Assembly: GCF_022631375.1 (NCBI RefSeq)
Contig: NZ_JALBGC010000006.1
Coordinates: forward strand, 186,001 to 250,000
Direction of reading: 5' to 3'
From: Hymenobacter cyanobacteriorum
Lineage (GTDB): Bacteria > Bacteroidota > Bacteroidia > Cytophagales > Hymenobacteraceae
Length of the DNA stretch: 64,000 bases
Shown in pieces: positions 43,205 through 50,470 of this stretch. The notes beneath the pieces were generated by a model. It ran no database searches. It had not been told where the DNA came from and saw only the letters and a list, made by a program, of their open reading frames with translations. Position numbers and translations under genes: made by a program. Numbering within the stretch: the first letter of the stretch is position 1; the number at the start of each line of letters is the position of its first letter.

Positions 43205-43699
43205 CTATTCACTGGTCCCGACGCGACGGCCTCGCTGAATGCGTTCCCGGCGCTGCTGCTCCTGCTCGCGGGCCTTGGCCGGGCGGGGAGCAGCAGGAAC
43301 ATCCGTAGCAAACAACAGGTCCAGTGCATCTTGCAGGGCCTGCTTTTGTGAATAGGTGTACTCACCCCGCGACCGGCGCGCGTGGACGAAGTCTCTCAAC
43401 TGCTCCAGATGCCCCCGGCTGAGCACGAACGTTTGGCGGACTCCATCCGACGCATCATCGGCCTCCGGAGCGGCTACGGTAACGGGAACTTCCGCTTTGG
43501 ATGCCCGCTTATTATTGCTTTTATTACCAGTGTTACTTGTATTATCAGTATTGCTGGTTGTCTTTGACACAACTGGCTTAGCCGCTGGTTTTTGGACGGG
43601 GGCAATATCGTCGGTGAGGTCGAAGAAGTCGCGCTCTGACGTTGGCTTTGCAGTGGTCGCCTCGCCGGCAGCCGATAGATTTTTGAAGGTTTTGGCCAT
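43205..43699 (-). CDS. ParB-like centromere-binding protein (RHH type)
   Basis: 164-aa protein directly downstream (14 bp) of parA. Residues 1-95 are disordered and include a repetitive TSNTDNTSNTGNKSNN stretch encoded by 9-bp repeats. Residues about 110-145 (RQTFVLSRGHLEQLRDFVHARRSRGEYTYSQKQALQDALDLLF) look like a ribbon-helix-helix domain; the tail is basic (QQRRERIQRGRRVG). No HTH ParB domain is present. It should bind the 9-bp repeat arrays and stimulate ParA. A decayed copy lies at 37405-37700. Confidence 0.72.
   Translation of the reverse strand: MAKTFKNLSAAGEATTAKPTSERDFFDLTDDIAPVQKPAAKPVVSKTTSNTDNTSNTGNKSNNKRASKAEVPVTVAAPEADDASDGVRQTFVLSRGHLEQLRDFVHARRSRGEYTYSQKQALQDALDLLFATDVPAAPRPAKAREQEQQRRERIQRGRRVGTSE
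43511..43555 (-). repeat. 9-bp repeat array 6, inside the parB-like coding sequence
   Basis: On the minus strand: AGCAATACT, GATAATACA, AGTAACACT, GGTAATAAA, AGCAATAAT. Each 9-mer encodes three residues, so the array is translated as SNTDNTSNTGNKSNN. The dead parB copy carries the same array at the same place (37411-37437). Confidence 0.8.
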
Positions 43700-43713
43700 G
43701 GGATGTAAGCTGC

Positions 43714-44454
43714 TTAGCGGGTGAGGATTTCCGCCACCAGCGCCTGGTAGTCGGTGGCCCCGGCACTTTGCGGAGCATAAGTGAAAATATCTTTGCCTAA
43801 ATGAGGGGCTTCCCCCAAGGCAATGCTTTCGCGGATAAAGCTGTTCAGCACCAGTTCCGGATGCTGGGCCCGCATTTGCTCGGCCGTTTCCCGCCGCAGC
43901 ACCTTACGGGCGTCGTGGCGGGTGAAGAAGATACCGCCGACTATCAATTCGGGGTTTAGCCGCCGCTGCACCCGGCTCACCAGACCCAGCACCATCTCCA
44001 GGCCATCGGTCGCGTACAGCTGGGCCTCCAGCGGAATGTAGAGCTCCTGCGCGCAGGCGTAGGCGTTGAGCGTGACCAGCCCCAGCGCCGGCGGGCAATC
44101 GAGTAAGATATAGTCAAACTTCCCGCGAATTGGCTCAAGCAACTCCTTGAGCAGAAACTCGCGGTCCAGTTCGTCGCCCTTCACCTTCTCGAAGCCCGAC
44201 AGCGCCGGTGAGCCCGCTATCAGCCCCATGCCGTGGGCCGGATAGGCTTTGAGGGGATACTCCTGCAGCAGCGCGCCATACACGTTTTTCTCCGCCTTCA
44301 CCACCCCTAGTCCTTTGCTAAGGTTGGCCTGCGGGTCCAGGTCCACGAGTAGTACCCGCTTGCCGGCGCGCAATAGCCCCGCGCCGATATTGGCGGTGGA
44401 CGTGGTTTTGCCAACTCCGCCCTTTTGATTCGTAAATGCCAGAATTTTACTCAT
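43714..44454 (-). CDS. parA: ParA partition ATPase
   Basis: 246-aa ParA/MinD-type ATPase without an N-terminal HTH (short type Ib form). Visible motifs are the deviant Walker A KGGVGKTTST (about 11-20), DLDPQANLSKGLG (Walker A') and ILLDCPPALGLVTLNAYACAQ (Walker B region), ending in ADYQALVAEILT-like helices. It should drive plasmid segregation with the RHH protein downstream. A 9-bp repeat array starts 23 bp upstream and probably serves both as centromere and operator, as in other ParA/RHH systems. Confidence 0.92.
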   Translation of the reverse strand: MSKILAFTNQKGGVGKTTSTANIGAGLLRAGKRVLLVDLDPQANLSKGLGVVKAEKNVYGALLQEYPLKAYPAHGMGLIAGSPALSGFEKVKGDELDREFLLKELLEPIRGKFDYILLDCPPALGLVTLNAYACAQELYIPLEAQLYATDGLEMVLGLVSRVQRRLNPELIVGGIFFTRHDARKVLRRETAEQMRAQHPELVLNSFIRESIALGEAPHLGKDIFTYAPQSAGATDYQALVAEILTR

Positions 44455-44477
44455 GCGGCAAATATAGGCACCCGAAT

Positions 44478-44531
44478 GTTACCAGTGTTATACGTAACAC
44501 AAATATTACTAGTGTTACTAATATTATAACT
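44478..44531. repeat. 9-bp repeat array 7, upstream of parA
   Basis: Six 9-mers: GTTACCAGT, GTTATACGT, AACACAAAT, ATTACTAGT, GTTACTAAT, ATTATAACT. It occupies the parA promoter region, 23 bp from the start codon. Confidence 0.82.
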
Positions 44532-44767
44532 GTTCACGCAATGGTATTTGCAATTGAATAAACCTTGTTATAGCGGCGCAGATTAAAATTACTGTGATTT
44601 CTATCCTACGCTTCGTGAGGGGCTACCCCACATCATGGTCTGCTACAATCATCGTTGGTCGTGTGTGGACGCGAGGCGGTAGAGAGGCATATTTTTGATA
44701 ATGGTTTTAGCCCCCCCTTATTTACCAATCCTGTAGCAGCCGGACGTTGTATATCCCATAGGAAAGC

Positions 44768-45117
44768 CACGGATGGTCTTCAGCGCTACCGCTGCACGGC
44801 CTGCCAGATGCCTGTGGGCTCGTAGTCTTCGTTGAGTAGCACCAGCATGACGCTATCCATCCCATTACTTGCGAAACTTTAGCGCGCCGACCTTTTGGGT
44901 TGGCTTACCGGTGGGCAGCAGCCGGCGGCCCATTATCCGAATCTTGTGCTCCTGGCCGTCCACGATTTCGCTCGCGTCGTAACCTTCGCAGCAAGCGTCA
45001 GCCAGCGTCAATCCGAGCAGCCGCACCGTTTCTGCTTCCGCCATCTCCCCGGATACGCCCAGGGGCTTGCCGGTTAGGGCGTAGCAGGCTTTGGCTAAGG
45101 TTTTAGCACGGGCCAGC
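44768..45117 (-). pseudogene. DUF6998-like protein remnant
   Basis: The minus frame from 45117 reads LARAKTLAKACYALTGKPLG then GEMAEAETVRLLGLTLADACCEGYDASEIVDGQEHKIRI...LPTGKPTQKVGALKF. After stops at 44880 it continues in a shifted frame as DSVMLVLLNEDYEPTGIWQAV. The order of motifs (TGxPLGVxGE, YDA, KxGRLLPxxKPxQ, WDxVLLVLLDxxYxxTxI) matches the nuclease-like DUF6998 family as I know it. N-terminus and C-terminus are missing. Confidence 0.55.
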
Positions 45118-45359
45118 TAGCCTATAACTTGGTTGTTTTTCTGTCGTGACGGCAATCTGCCAGTGCAACCTCTCAGCCGGCTTTAGCCGAAACCGCCGAA
45201 TTCCATTCGCTATCAAACCTATGGACTTGCAGTCCATAGTCGTTTAGTTCAACCCAGAACCTGATTGTATCCGGCGTAGTGGGGTCCCCTCATTTTCCAC
45301 CCCTTATGCTTTCGGTTCTAGAAGGAGCGCAGCATTTGAAAAGCACGCTGGGGGTGGGC
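45118..45359. other. Spacer with a 9-bp palindrome
   Basis: CTATGGACT and AGTCCATAG flank TGC at 45219-45239. There is no poly-T tract, so it is not a clear terminator. No gene seen. Confidence 0.35.
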
Positions 45360-45788
45360 TTAGCGGCGCATGAGCAGTGCTTCCAGCTGGGGGGTGGTGT
45401 ACTTGCTGCTCAGGTCAAGCAAATATTCTTTCAGGTCAGGGTTGAACTTGCCCGTTACCACCTCTGTGTCCGGCTTCAGGCTCAAGGTGGAAAATAGGAG
45501 CAGGTATTGGCTGCAGCCTTTTTCTTGTCGGAGAGTCTTGTCTTTAGTTGCTTGCATGAGCCGCTTAATGGCCACCAGCAGCTTAGCGTACTGCTTGCCG
45601 TCCGCGTTATCGCCTGGGATAACGTCATTGAAGGCGAACTGGAAGGTTAGCTGTTGCGACTCATGGGTCAAGCTGCTTAGGGCTAAGGCAAAGAGACGGG
45701 CCTCCACCGGGCTGTAGGCCGGTGGGGAGCGAACGAACAGGTCGCTCAGATAAGCAACTTCTTGGATGTCAGATATGGGCGTGCTCAT
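45360..45788 (-). pseudogene. N-terminal half of a Rep_3-like initiator
   Basis: 142 aa: SPVEARLFALALSSLTHESQ is the first winged-helix region, YAKLLVAIKRLMQATKDKTL and TEVVTGKFNPDLKEYLLDLSSKYTTPQLEALLMRR correspond to the middle of Rep proteins (FxPxLxxYLLDLxxxYTxxQL). The frame stops just where the second winged helix should begin, so it is about half the normal size. It may be dead or a small regulatory Rep. Confidence 0.55.
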
Positions 45789-45875
45789 AGCAGAAATGTG
45801 TTAGCGGATTGTTAAACAAAACCGTGCGCTTTGGTGCCAGCCCTTGCACCGGGGTGCCATCATTGCGCCTGGCTC

Positions 45876-46355
45876 TTATGACGCAGGCTGGGGCGTGGGC
45901 AGCATTTCGTCGAGCTGCGCCACATTGAGCAGGTAATCGCGCAGCATGGGATTGAATAGCACGGTAACCAAGCCATCGACGCACCCAATCGAACGTTCCT
46001 TGGTATCGTCCAGCAGCCGGCGCGGGTGATACTGCCGGAGCGCGGGCATCTCGAACGAAAACATGACCGAGTCGAGTTGGTGCAGCGCGCAGTAAATCAA
46101 TTCCTCGCGGGTGTTTTCTCCCGGCGTGGTTACCTCCTCTAACGGGAAAACGTAGTATTCACGCAGGACGTAGCCATCGGCGCGGATTTGCTGCAGCACC
46201 CGATTCATGAGTTGATGCACGGGCTCGCCGGCCGGAAATTTGCGCACAAAGTTCTTGTTCCAGTGGGTGCGGACCATTTTAAAGTCTGCCTGGTCATAGG
46301 CCAGGCGCAACACGAACGGGGTCGCGTGCGGAAGACGGCGTGAGGGGGAGGACAT
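45876..46355 (-). CDS. Hypothetical protein near rep remnant
   Basis: 159 aa, no family recognised. It contains DQADFKMVRTHWNKNFVRKFPAGEPVHQLMNRVLQQI, an acidic-hydrophobic middle, and GCVDGLVTVLFNPMLRDYLLNVAQLDEML. That last stretch resembles the strand-helix element in Rep proteins (VTGxFNPxLKEYLLDL), so it might be a distant or partial Rep relative. It ends 87 bp upstream of the truncated Rep and could be translated with it. Confidence 0.45.
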   Translation of the reverse strand: MSSPSRRLPHATPFVLRLAYDQADFKMVRTHWNKNFVRKFPAGEPVHQLMNRVLQQIRADGYVLREYYVFPLEEVTTPGENTREELIYCALHQLDSVMFSFEMPALRQYHPRRLLDDTKERSIGCVDGLVTVLFNPMLRDYLLNVAQLDEMLPTPQPAS

Positions 46356-46497
46356 ATTACGGGCAAATAAATAAGTAGCAAAGGGGGAAGAATGCCACCG
46401 CTGACGGCGACCGGCTGGGGATGGCCCAAGACGTTATCCGGTCGGTTCGCGACGCGTCGACGGTGCCATTCTGTTTGTTTACCAACGTCCTACTGGG

Positions 46498-47091
46498 CTA
46501 CTGAGCATTTTCCGCTTTAAGCCGGGCGCTGGTCTGGGCCGCCAGCGCGGCTTCCAACGGTTTGCTCAGTACGTCCAGGGTGCCTTCCCACCCAAAGCCC
46601 TGGGGTTTTTCGATGTACGCGGCCCGGGCCCGGCCCCCTTCCCAGAATAGCCGGTACTTGCTCTCTTGCTGACTTGGGCCGAACAGGTAGGTGGTCTCCG
46701 GCCGCAGCACGGCCCCGTCGCCGATGGCCCGGAATTGGCAGAATTTGCCGTCGAGAAAGTAGTAAAGGGTTCGCACCTGCGCGTGGTGCTTGCCGAACCA
46801 GCCGGTGGTCCCCTCGTAGGCGTAGACCTTCGTCAGGTCACCCGGCGCGGACGGCACCAAGCGCATTTGGGAAAAGGCACTCAGCGGCTCTCCGAAGGTA
46901 TGGCCCGCGATGCCGTTAAGCGAATCAACCTTGCCGCCGAACGGAAATGCGGAGGGGGCCGGAGCGGCGGTTTCCGGGGCAGCAGCGGCGGGCGGGGAGG
47001 TCGAACTCGGCGAAGAGCAACTGGTCAGCAGCCCACTGGTGAGGAGCAGAAGCGTGGCGGGCGCGAAAAGGCGGTGAAGTGATAACGGCAT
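46498..47091 (-). CDS. Lipoprotein of unknown function
   Basis: 197-aa lipoprotein (start ATG 47091) with signal peptide and lipobox (SGLLTSCSS), a Ser/Pro/Ala linker to about residue 48, and a globular domain. The domain has AGHTFGEPLSAFSQMRLVP, KVYAYEGTTGWFGKHHAQVRTLYYFLDGKFCQFRAIGD and FGWEGTLDVLSKPLEAALA. It is exported to the envelope. No family recognised. Confidence 0.65.
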   Translation of the reverse strand: MPLSLHRLFAPATLLLLTSGLLTSCSSPSSTSPPAAAAPETAAPAPSAFPFGGKVDSLNGIAGHTFGEPLSAFSQMRLVPSAPGDLTKVYAYEGTTGWFGKHHAQVRTLYYFLDGKFCQFRAIGDGAVLRPETTYLFGPSQQESKYRLFWEGGRARAAYIEKPQGFGWEGTLDVLSKPLEAALAAQTSARLKAENAQ

Positions 47092-47141
47092 GGGGTACGA
47101 AAGGGAAAGCAGGGAAAGAAAGGGGTTAGTGGTATCCGCTA

Positions 47142-47468
47142 TTACTCGGGGCCGTCGCCGGTGGGGCGTTCGTGGCCAATGAACTCGGAGTTGCGCCCTT
47201 TCGGGCTGGGGGCCAGGTGTCGCGCTAAAAGCCCGAGGCCGTGCGCGTCGAGGTAAACAGTTTCCTGCCTGAGTCCCTGTTCGACCCACAACTCGGGTTG
47301 CACTATCAGCAGCGCGTTGACCCACGTGGCCCAGCTCAGCGGAAAAAAAATGTCCTGCAATTCTTTCTGGGCGAAGAGCAGGGCTTGGGTTAGCTGCTGG
47401 GGCGACGCCTGTGTATGCGTTAGCCGCTGGGCCGCAGGTGCTGCAAGGGATGGGGCCGGGAGAGCCAT
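47142..47468 (-). CDS. Small FPxL-W family protein
   Basis: 108 aa, start chosen at ATG 47468 (MALPAPSLAAPAAQRL). It shares with 50471-51091 and the remnant at 26380 the pattern LTQALLFAQKELQDIFFPLSWATWVNALLIVQPELWVEQGL. The protein is all-helical. A divergent XRE gene starts 109 bp away across a 21-bp-arm palindrome, an arrangement like a regulator and its target. Function unknown. Confidence 0.55.
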   Translation of the reverse strand: MALPAPSLAAPAAQRLTHTQASPQQLTQALLFAQKELQDIFFPLSWATWVNALLIVQPELWVEQGLRQETVYLDAHGLGLLARHLAPSPKGRNSEFIGHERPTGDGPE

Positions 47469-47507
47469 AACGGGGGAAAGGAGAAGCCAGGCGAAAGGCC
47501 GAAGATA

Positions 47508-47561
47508 CCAAAAAACGACCGTCTTGTAGTCATGTATGATTACAAGACGGTCGTTTTTTGG
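47508..47561. promoter_or_regulatory. 21-bp-arm perfect inverted repeat between divergent genes
   Basis: 47508-47528 (CCAAAAAACGACCGTCTTGT, then A) is exactly complementary to 47541-47561, with a 12-bp spacer. T6 on each strand after a GC stem also gives bidirectional terminator character. Its place between an XRE gene and its divergent neighbour favours an operator. Confidence 0.65.
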
Positions 47562-47576
47562 TTCCAGCTTGCCGGG

Positions 47577-47825
47577 GTGAAAAATGAGGTGGTTTTGCAA
47601 GCCTTTGGCCAGCACCTGCGGCAATTGCGCGAGGCGCGGGGCTGGAGCCAGCAGGCACTGGCCGACGTGTCCGACGTGTCCAAACCAACCATCTACCGGC
47701 TGGAGACGGCCCGCTACTCGGTGACGCTCGACGTGCTGGCCTCGCTAGCTCAGGGGCTGGAAATCTCGCTCAGCGAGTTGATGCGGTTTCCCGTGCCGCC
47801 GCGCGCTGCCGCCAGCGCCAGCTAA
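47577..47825 (+). CDS. XRE-family repressor
   Basis: About 82 aa with GTG start at 47577; an in-frame ATG at 47532 lies inside the palindrome and is less likely. The HTH is FGQHLRQLREARGWSQQALADVSDVSKPTIYRLETARYSVTLDVLASLAQGLEISLSELM. Probably binds the 47508-47561 palindrome and controls itself and the divergent FPxL-W gene. Confidence 0.75.
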   Translation: MKNEVVLQAFGQHLRQLREARGWSQQALADVSDVSKPTIYRLETARYSVTLDVLASLAQGLEISLSELMRFPVPPRAAASAS

Positions 47826-47857
47826 GCAACTGCTACGAGGTGCTCGGAATAGGCTGG

Positions 47858-48106
47858 CTAATCGGTGCGGGTGGCTGCTGCTTCGGGCAAACCTGCCTCG
47901 GCTGATACCCGTGGCTGTACCAGCAGCAAGGGCTCCGCTTGGGCAGGCAGTTCGGTTGGGTCCGGCGTTGGTTTCTTGGTTGAACGTCGCACCGTCCGCT
48001 CTAAGGGTTGGGTGACCCAGGTATATTCGTTGCGGTCGTTTTCCTCAAATTGATGAATTACACGCGGAAACCCTGAATTGGGGGGGCGAATCGGTGCCTT
48101 AGGCAT
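47858..48106 (-). CDS. Small basic hypothetical protein
   Basis: 82 aa (ATG 48106) with EENDRNEYTWVTQPLERTVRRSTKKPTPDPTELPAQAEP. Disordered-looking C-terminus, no family. The start codon and gap fit a real gene between two XRE genes, but coding support is modest. Confidence 0.4.
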   Translation of the reverse strand: MPKAPIRPPNSGFPRVIHQFEENDRNEYTWVTQPLERTVRRSTKKPTPDPTELPAQAEPLLLVQPRVSAEAGLPEAAATRTD

Positions 48107-48190
48107 AGCAACGGGAAAGCTAGTGACGGATAAATGGCTATTACGGGCTACCCATCGGGTAATAAAGTAAAAAACTTACTTATGTTGCAA

Positions 48191-48263
48191 TATACAGCAA
48201 ATTGGTAGCCTGATTAATTTTATTTTGCTGTATAATTCTAGTATAATGCTGTAAAATACAGAT
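48191..48263. promoter_or_regulatory. Operator region with TGCTGTA/TACAGCA half-sites
   Basis: TATACAGCA (48191-48199), TGCTGTATA (48226-48234) and the palindrome-like TGCTGTAAAATACAG (48247-48261) precede the XRE gene at 48302. TAATTTTG at 48275-48282 fits the -7 consensus. Autoregulation by the XRE protein is the simplest reading. Confidence 0.55.
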
Positions 48264-48301
48264 TGCTAAGCGATTAATTTTGCTCGCTTTCAGCACTTGC
48301 C

Positions 48302-48697
48302 ATGTATTTTGCTAAAAACCTGCGCTTTTTGCGGCGTAGAGCCGAGTGGTCCCAATCGGACTTGGGAGATAAAATTGCCACGGACTACAACACGATTAGC
48401 CGGTACGAAAGCGGGAAATCGACCCCCAAGCTCGAAGCCCTCACCAAACTGGCCCAGGTGTTTGACGTTAGCGTGGAGGAGCTGCGCAATGTGGACCTGA
48501 CCCGGCCGGCGGGTCTGGGGCGGGCGGAAGAGCCAAGCGACGCGTACGCCAATAGCAGTCGTTTGCCGGCCCCGTCGGCCGAGGCGGTAAAGCACCCCCT
48601 CCTCGTTTCCGTTGAACTGGACGGCACTGCCGCTTCCTTGGAGCGCGCGGTGGCCCGCCTTACCGCCATCAACCCCATCATCGCCGCGACAGATTAG
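48302..48697 (+). CDS. XRE-family regulator
   Basis: 131 aa: MYFAKNLRFLRRRAEWSQSDLGDKI, YNTISRYESGKSTPKLEALTKLAQVFDVSVEELRN is a full HTH_3 domain (1-65). It is followed by a Pro/Ser linker and a C-terminal helix (SLERAVARLTAINPII) that may dimerise. Likely a stand-alone repressor acting on the TGCTGTA sites upstream. Confidence 0.8.
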   Translation: MYFAKNLRFLRRRAEWSQSDLGDKIATDYNTISRYESGKSTPKLEALTKLAQVFDVSVEELRNVDLTRPAGLGRAEEPSDAYANSSRLPAPSAEAVKHPLLVSVELDGTAASLERAVARLTAINPIIAATD

Positions 48698-48791
48698 GGC
48701 CGGCTGGAGCCCGGCATACCGCGCCTGCGTCTTGCCAGTGGACGATGGTGCGGGTGAGCACGCCAGAGCACGTTGACTTCGGGCTTGGCCG

Positions 48792-49745
48792 CTAAGCCAG
48801 ACCCAATTGCGCGAAACGCCGCTCCAGCAGCCGGTAGAAGTCGTCTTTCAATGGCTCCGGCAGAAAGCTGATAGCAATGAATGCCTGCCAAGCGGGTCGG
48901 GCCTTCGCGAAGCGCGCCAGCATGTCCGTCACCACTTTGTCGGCAATGCCGGCACGCAACGCGGCCTGCCGGAAATCCGGCTGCCGGAGCCGCTTTTTCT
49001 TGCCGTTCAGCGTGAGGGCCAACTCTTCGGTGTCGGCGGGGTTGACCAGGGCGGTGGCCACCAGGTCGTAGGCGGGGGCTAGGCCGTAGCCGCGGCCGGG
49101 CGTTTGCAGCAGCGAGAAGTTCTTCAGGTGCATGTCGGCGTTGCCCGTCAGGAAGCTGAAGAGCACCAGCTCGTAGTAATTGACCACGTCCAGACCGGGA
49201 TTGGCCGAGTATTTTAGCAGGGCCCGGGCGATTTGCTCGTGTGAGCCGTCGTACTTGTTTTCCGTCAGGCGCTCGGTGAGCTGGCACATATCTTCCATGG
49301 CCAGCTTGTGGCCCTTCTGCCGGTCGATGCGGCGCGTGACGTAGGCCAGCGCGCCGCCCTCCAGGCGCAGCAGCCCGTGGGGCACCGTGGGCAGGCGGGC
49401 CAGCGCGGCCAGGTGCATGGTCAGGTCCTCCACTTCGGGCAGGTGGGGGTAGCGGGCGGTGGGCGGCTTGAGGATGTACTCGCCGTCGAGCGCGCCCACG
49501 ATGGTGAAGCGCCCCGGCTGCCCGGCGGCTCCGGCCGGGGCCACTCTCAGCGAGAGCTTGGGTTGCACGCCGGTGACGGCGATGTGCTGGCGCACGACGG
49601 CTTCGGCCAGGGCCAGTATGTCGGCTTCGGTGTAGGGAAAAGCCGGCGGTACGGCCCGGCCGAACAGCTTGCGGCTGCAGGCCGGGTGATAAGCCGGGCC
49701 GTCGCCCGCGGGCAGGGGCCGATAGCAGGAGAGGCAGCGGCTCAT
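48792..49745 (-). CDS. HipT-like Ser/Thr kinase toxin (HipA C-terminal type)
   Basis: 317-aa kinase of the HipA family lacking the N-terminal subdomain, which is encoded separately just upstream. It starts with a Cys/His cluster CLSCYRPL...AYHPACSRKLFG that may bind zinc. It has the loop TGVQPKLSLRV (equivalent to the Ser-containing loop of HipA), EYILKPP with the ATP-contacting Lys, the catalytic segment TGNADMHLKNFSLL (NxDxHxKN) and AYDLV, the metal-binding Asp. HipA/HipT kinases phosphorylate tRNA synthetases and cause growth arrest. The target here is not predictable. Overlaps the hipS-like gene by 4 bp. Confidence 0.87.
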   Translation of the reverse strand: MSRCLSCYRPLPAGDGPAYHPACSRKLFGRAVPPAFPYTEADILALAEAVVRQHIAVTGVQPKLSLRVAPAGAAGQPGRFTIVGALDGEYILKPPTARYPHLPEVEDLTMHLAALARLPTVPHGLLRLEGGALAYVTRRIDRQKGHKLAMEDMCQLTERLTENKYDGSHEQIARALLKYSANPGLDVVNYYELVLFSFLTGNADMHLKNFSLLQTPGRGYGLAPAYDLVATALVNPADTEELALTLNGKKKRLRQPDFRQAALRAGIADKVVTDMLARFAKARPAWQAFIAISFLPEPLKDDFYRLLERRFAQLGLA

Positions 49746-50074
49746 CGCTCGTCTTCGGTTGGCAGCGGGTGAATGCTCACGGCTCCGATGCAGTCGCGGC
49801 AGCAGGCCAGCAGCAGGCCCATGCGGTCGCGGGCGTTGAGCTTCCAGTTCTGCTCGGCCACTTCCAGCAGCCAGCCTTCTGGAATCAGCCCGTCGAAGAA
49901 CGGGTGCAGTACCCGCTCCACGTAAGGCTCGGCGCGCAATGGCAGGGTCAGGCTCACGGGCTCGGCGAGGGGGGAGAGCAGGTAGGCCGGCGTGTAGGCA
50001 AAGGTATAGCCGTGCTCATCCTGGGTGAGGTGCCCGGCCAGCTGCCCGTGCAGGTGGACTTCGGCCTTTCTCAT
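49742..50074 (-). CDS. HipS-like protein (detached HipA N-terminal subdomain)
   Basis: 110 aa with VHLHGQLAGHLTQDEHGYTFAYTPAYLLSPLAEPVSLTLPL and LHPFFDGLIPEGWLLEVAEQNW, the N-subdomain 1 signature of HipA (FxY...LSxxxPL...PFFxGLLPEG). In HipBST systems this piece is a separate protein and acts as the antitoxin. Its 4-bp overlaps with both neighbours (50071-50074 and 49742-49745) show translational coupling. Confidence 0.85.
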   Translation of the reverse strand: MRKAEVHLHGQLAGHLTQDEHGYTFAYTPAYLLSPLAEPVSLTLPLRAEPYVERVLHPFFDGLIPEGWLLEVAEQNWKLNARDRMGLLLACCRDCIGAVSIHPLPTEDER

Positions 50075-50298
50075 GGCTGGTCGGCGAGGAGTTGAGTGCG
50101 GTCGAGGGGGGCCGGGGCAAGCTCGTGGCCGAAGAGGCGCAGCACCAGATTTACTTTGTCCAGCCGCAGTGTAGCCTTGCCCTGCTCCAGCTCACGCACG
50201 AAACGCAGGCCCACCCCGGCCTTGGCCGCCAGGTCCGGCTGCGACAGCTGCAACAGCTTACGGCGCTGCTTAACGAACGCAGCCAGGGGATTAGTCAT
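50071..50298 (-). CDS. HipB-like XRE protein of the split Hip system
   Basis: 75 aa: LAAFVKQRRKLLQLSQPDLAAKAGVGLRFVRELEQGKATLRLDKVNLVLRLFGHEL, a compact HipB/XRE domain. It is the first gene of the three-gene operon. It should repress the operon through the palindromes at 50307-50404. Confidence 0.85.
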   Translation of the reverse strand: MTNPLAAFVKQRRKLLQLSQPDLAAKAGVGLRFVRELEQGKATLRLDKVNLVLRLFGHELAPAPLDRTQLLADQP

Positions 50299-50306
50299 CA
50301 GAAACG

Positions 50307-50404
50307 TACCCTATCGGGGTTAACTAAGGCGATTAAATCGTGTATGGTACCCTTTCGGGTATAAATATACGCATTAAGTTCAATTCTATACCTGAACGGG
50401 TATA
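50307..50404. promoter_or_regulatory. Three Hip operators at exact 41-bp spacing
   Basis: TACCCTATCGGGGT (50307-50320), TACCCTTTCGGGTA (50348-50361) and TATACCTGAACGGGTATA (50387-50404) are related palindromes TACCC-N4-CGGGTA whose centres are 41 bp apart, about four helical turns. They lie directly upstream of the hipB-like start, as HipB operators do. Confidence 0.78.
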
Positions 50405-50470
50405 ATGCATGACTATACGGTTGAAAGAGGAGAAAATTCCCACAAGCGCTTGCCGTTTAAAATAAGGTTT

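Noticed and set aside
44895..45077. Small plus-strand open frame of 60 aa
   Set aside because: It is antisense to the DUF6998-like remnant, which explains the sequence better.
46498..47511. 337-aa form of the lipoprotein with a long N-terminal extension
   Set aside because: The internal ATG at 47091 begins a clear lipoprotein signal, which must be N-terminal.
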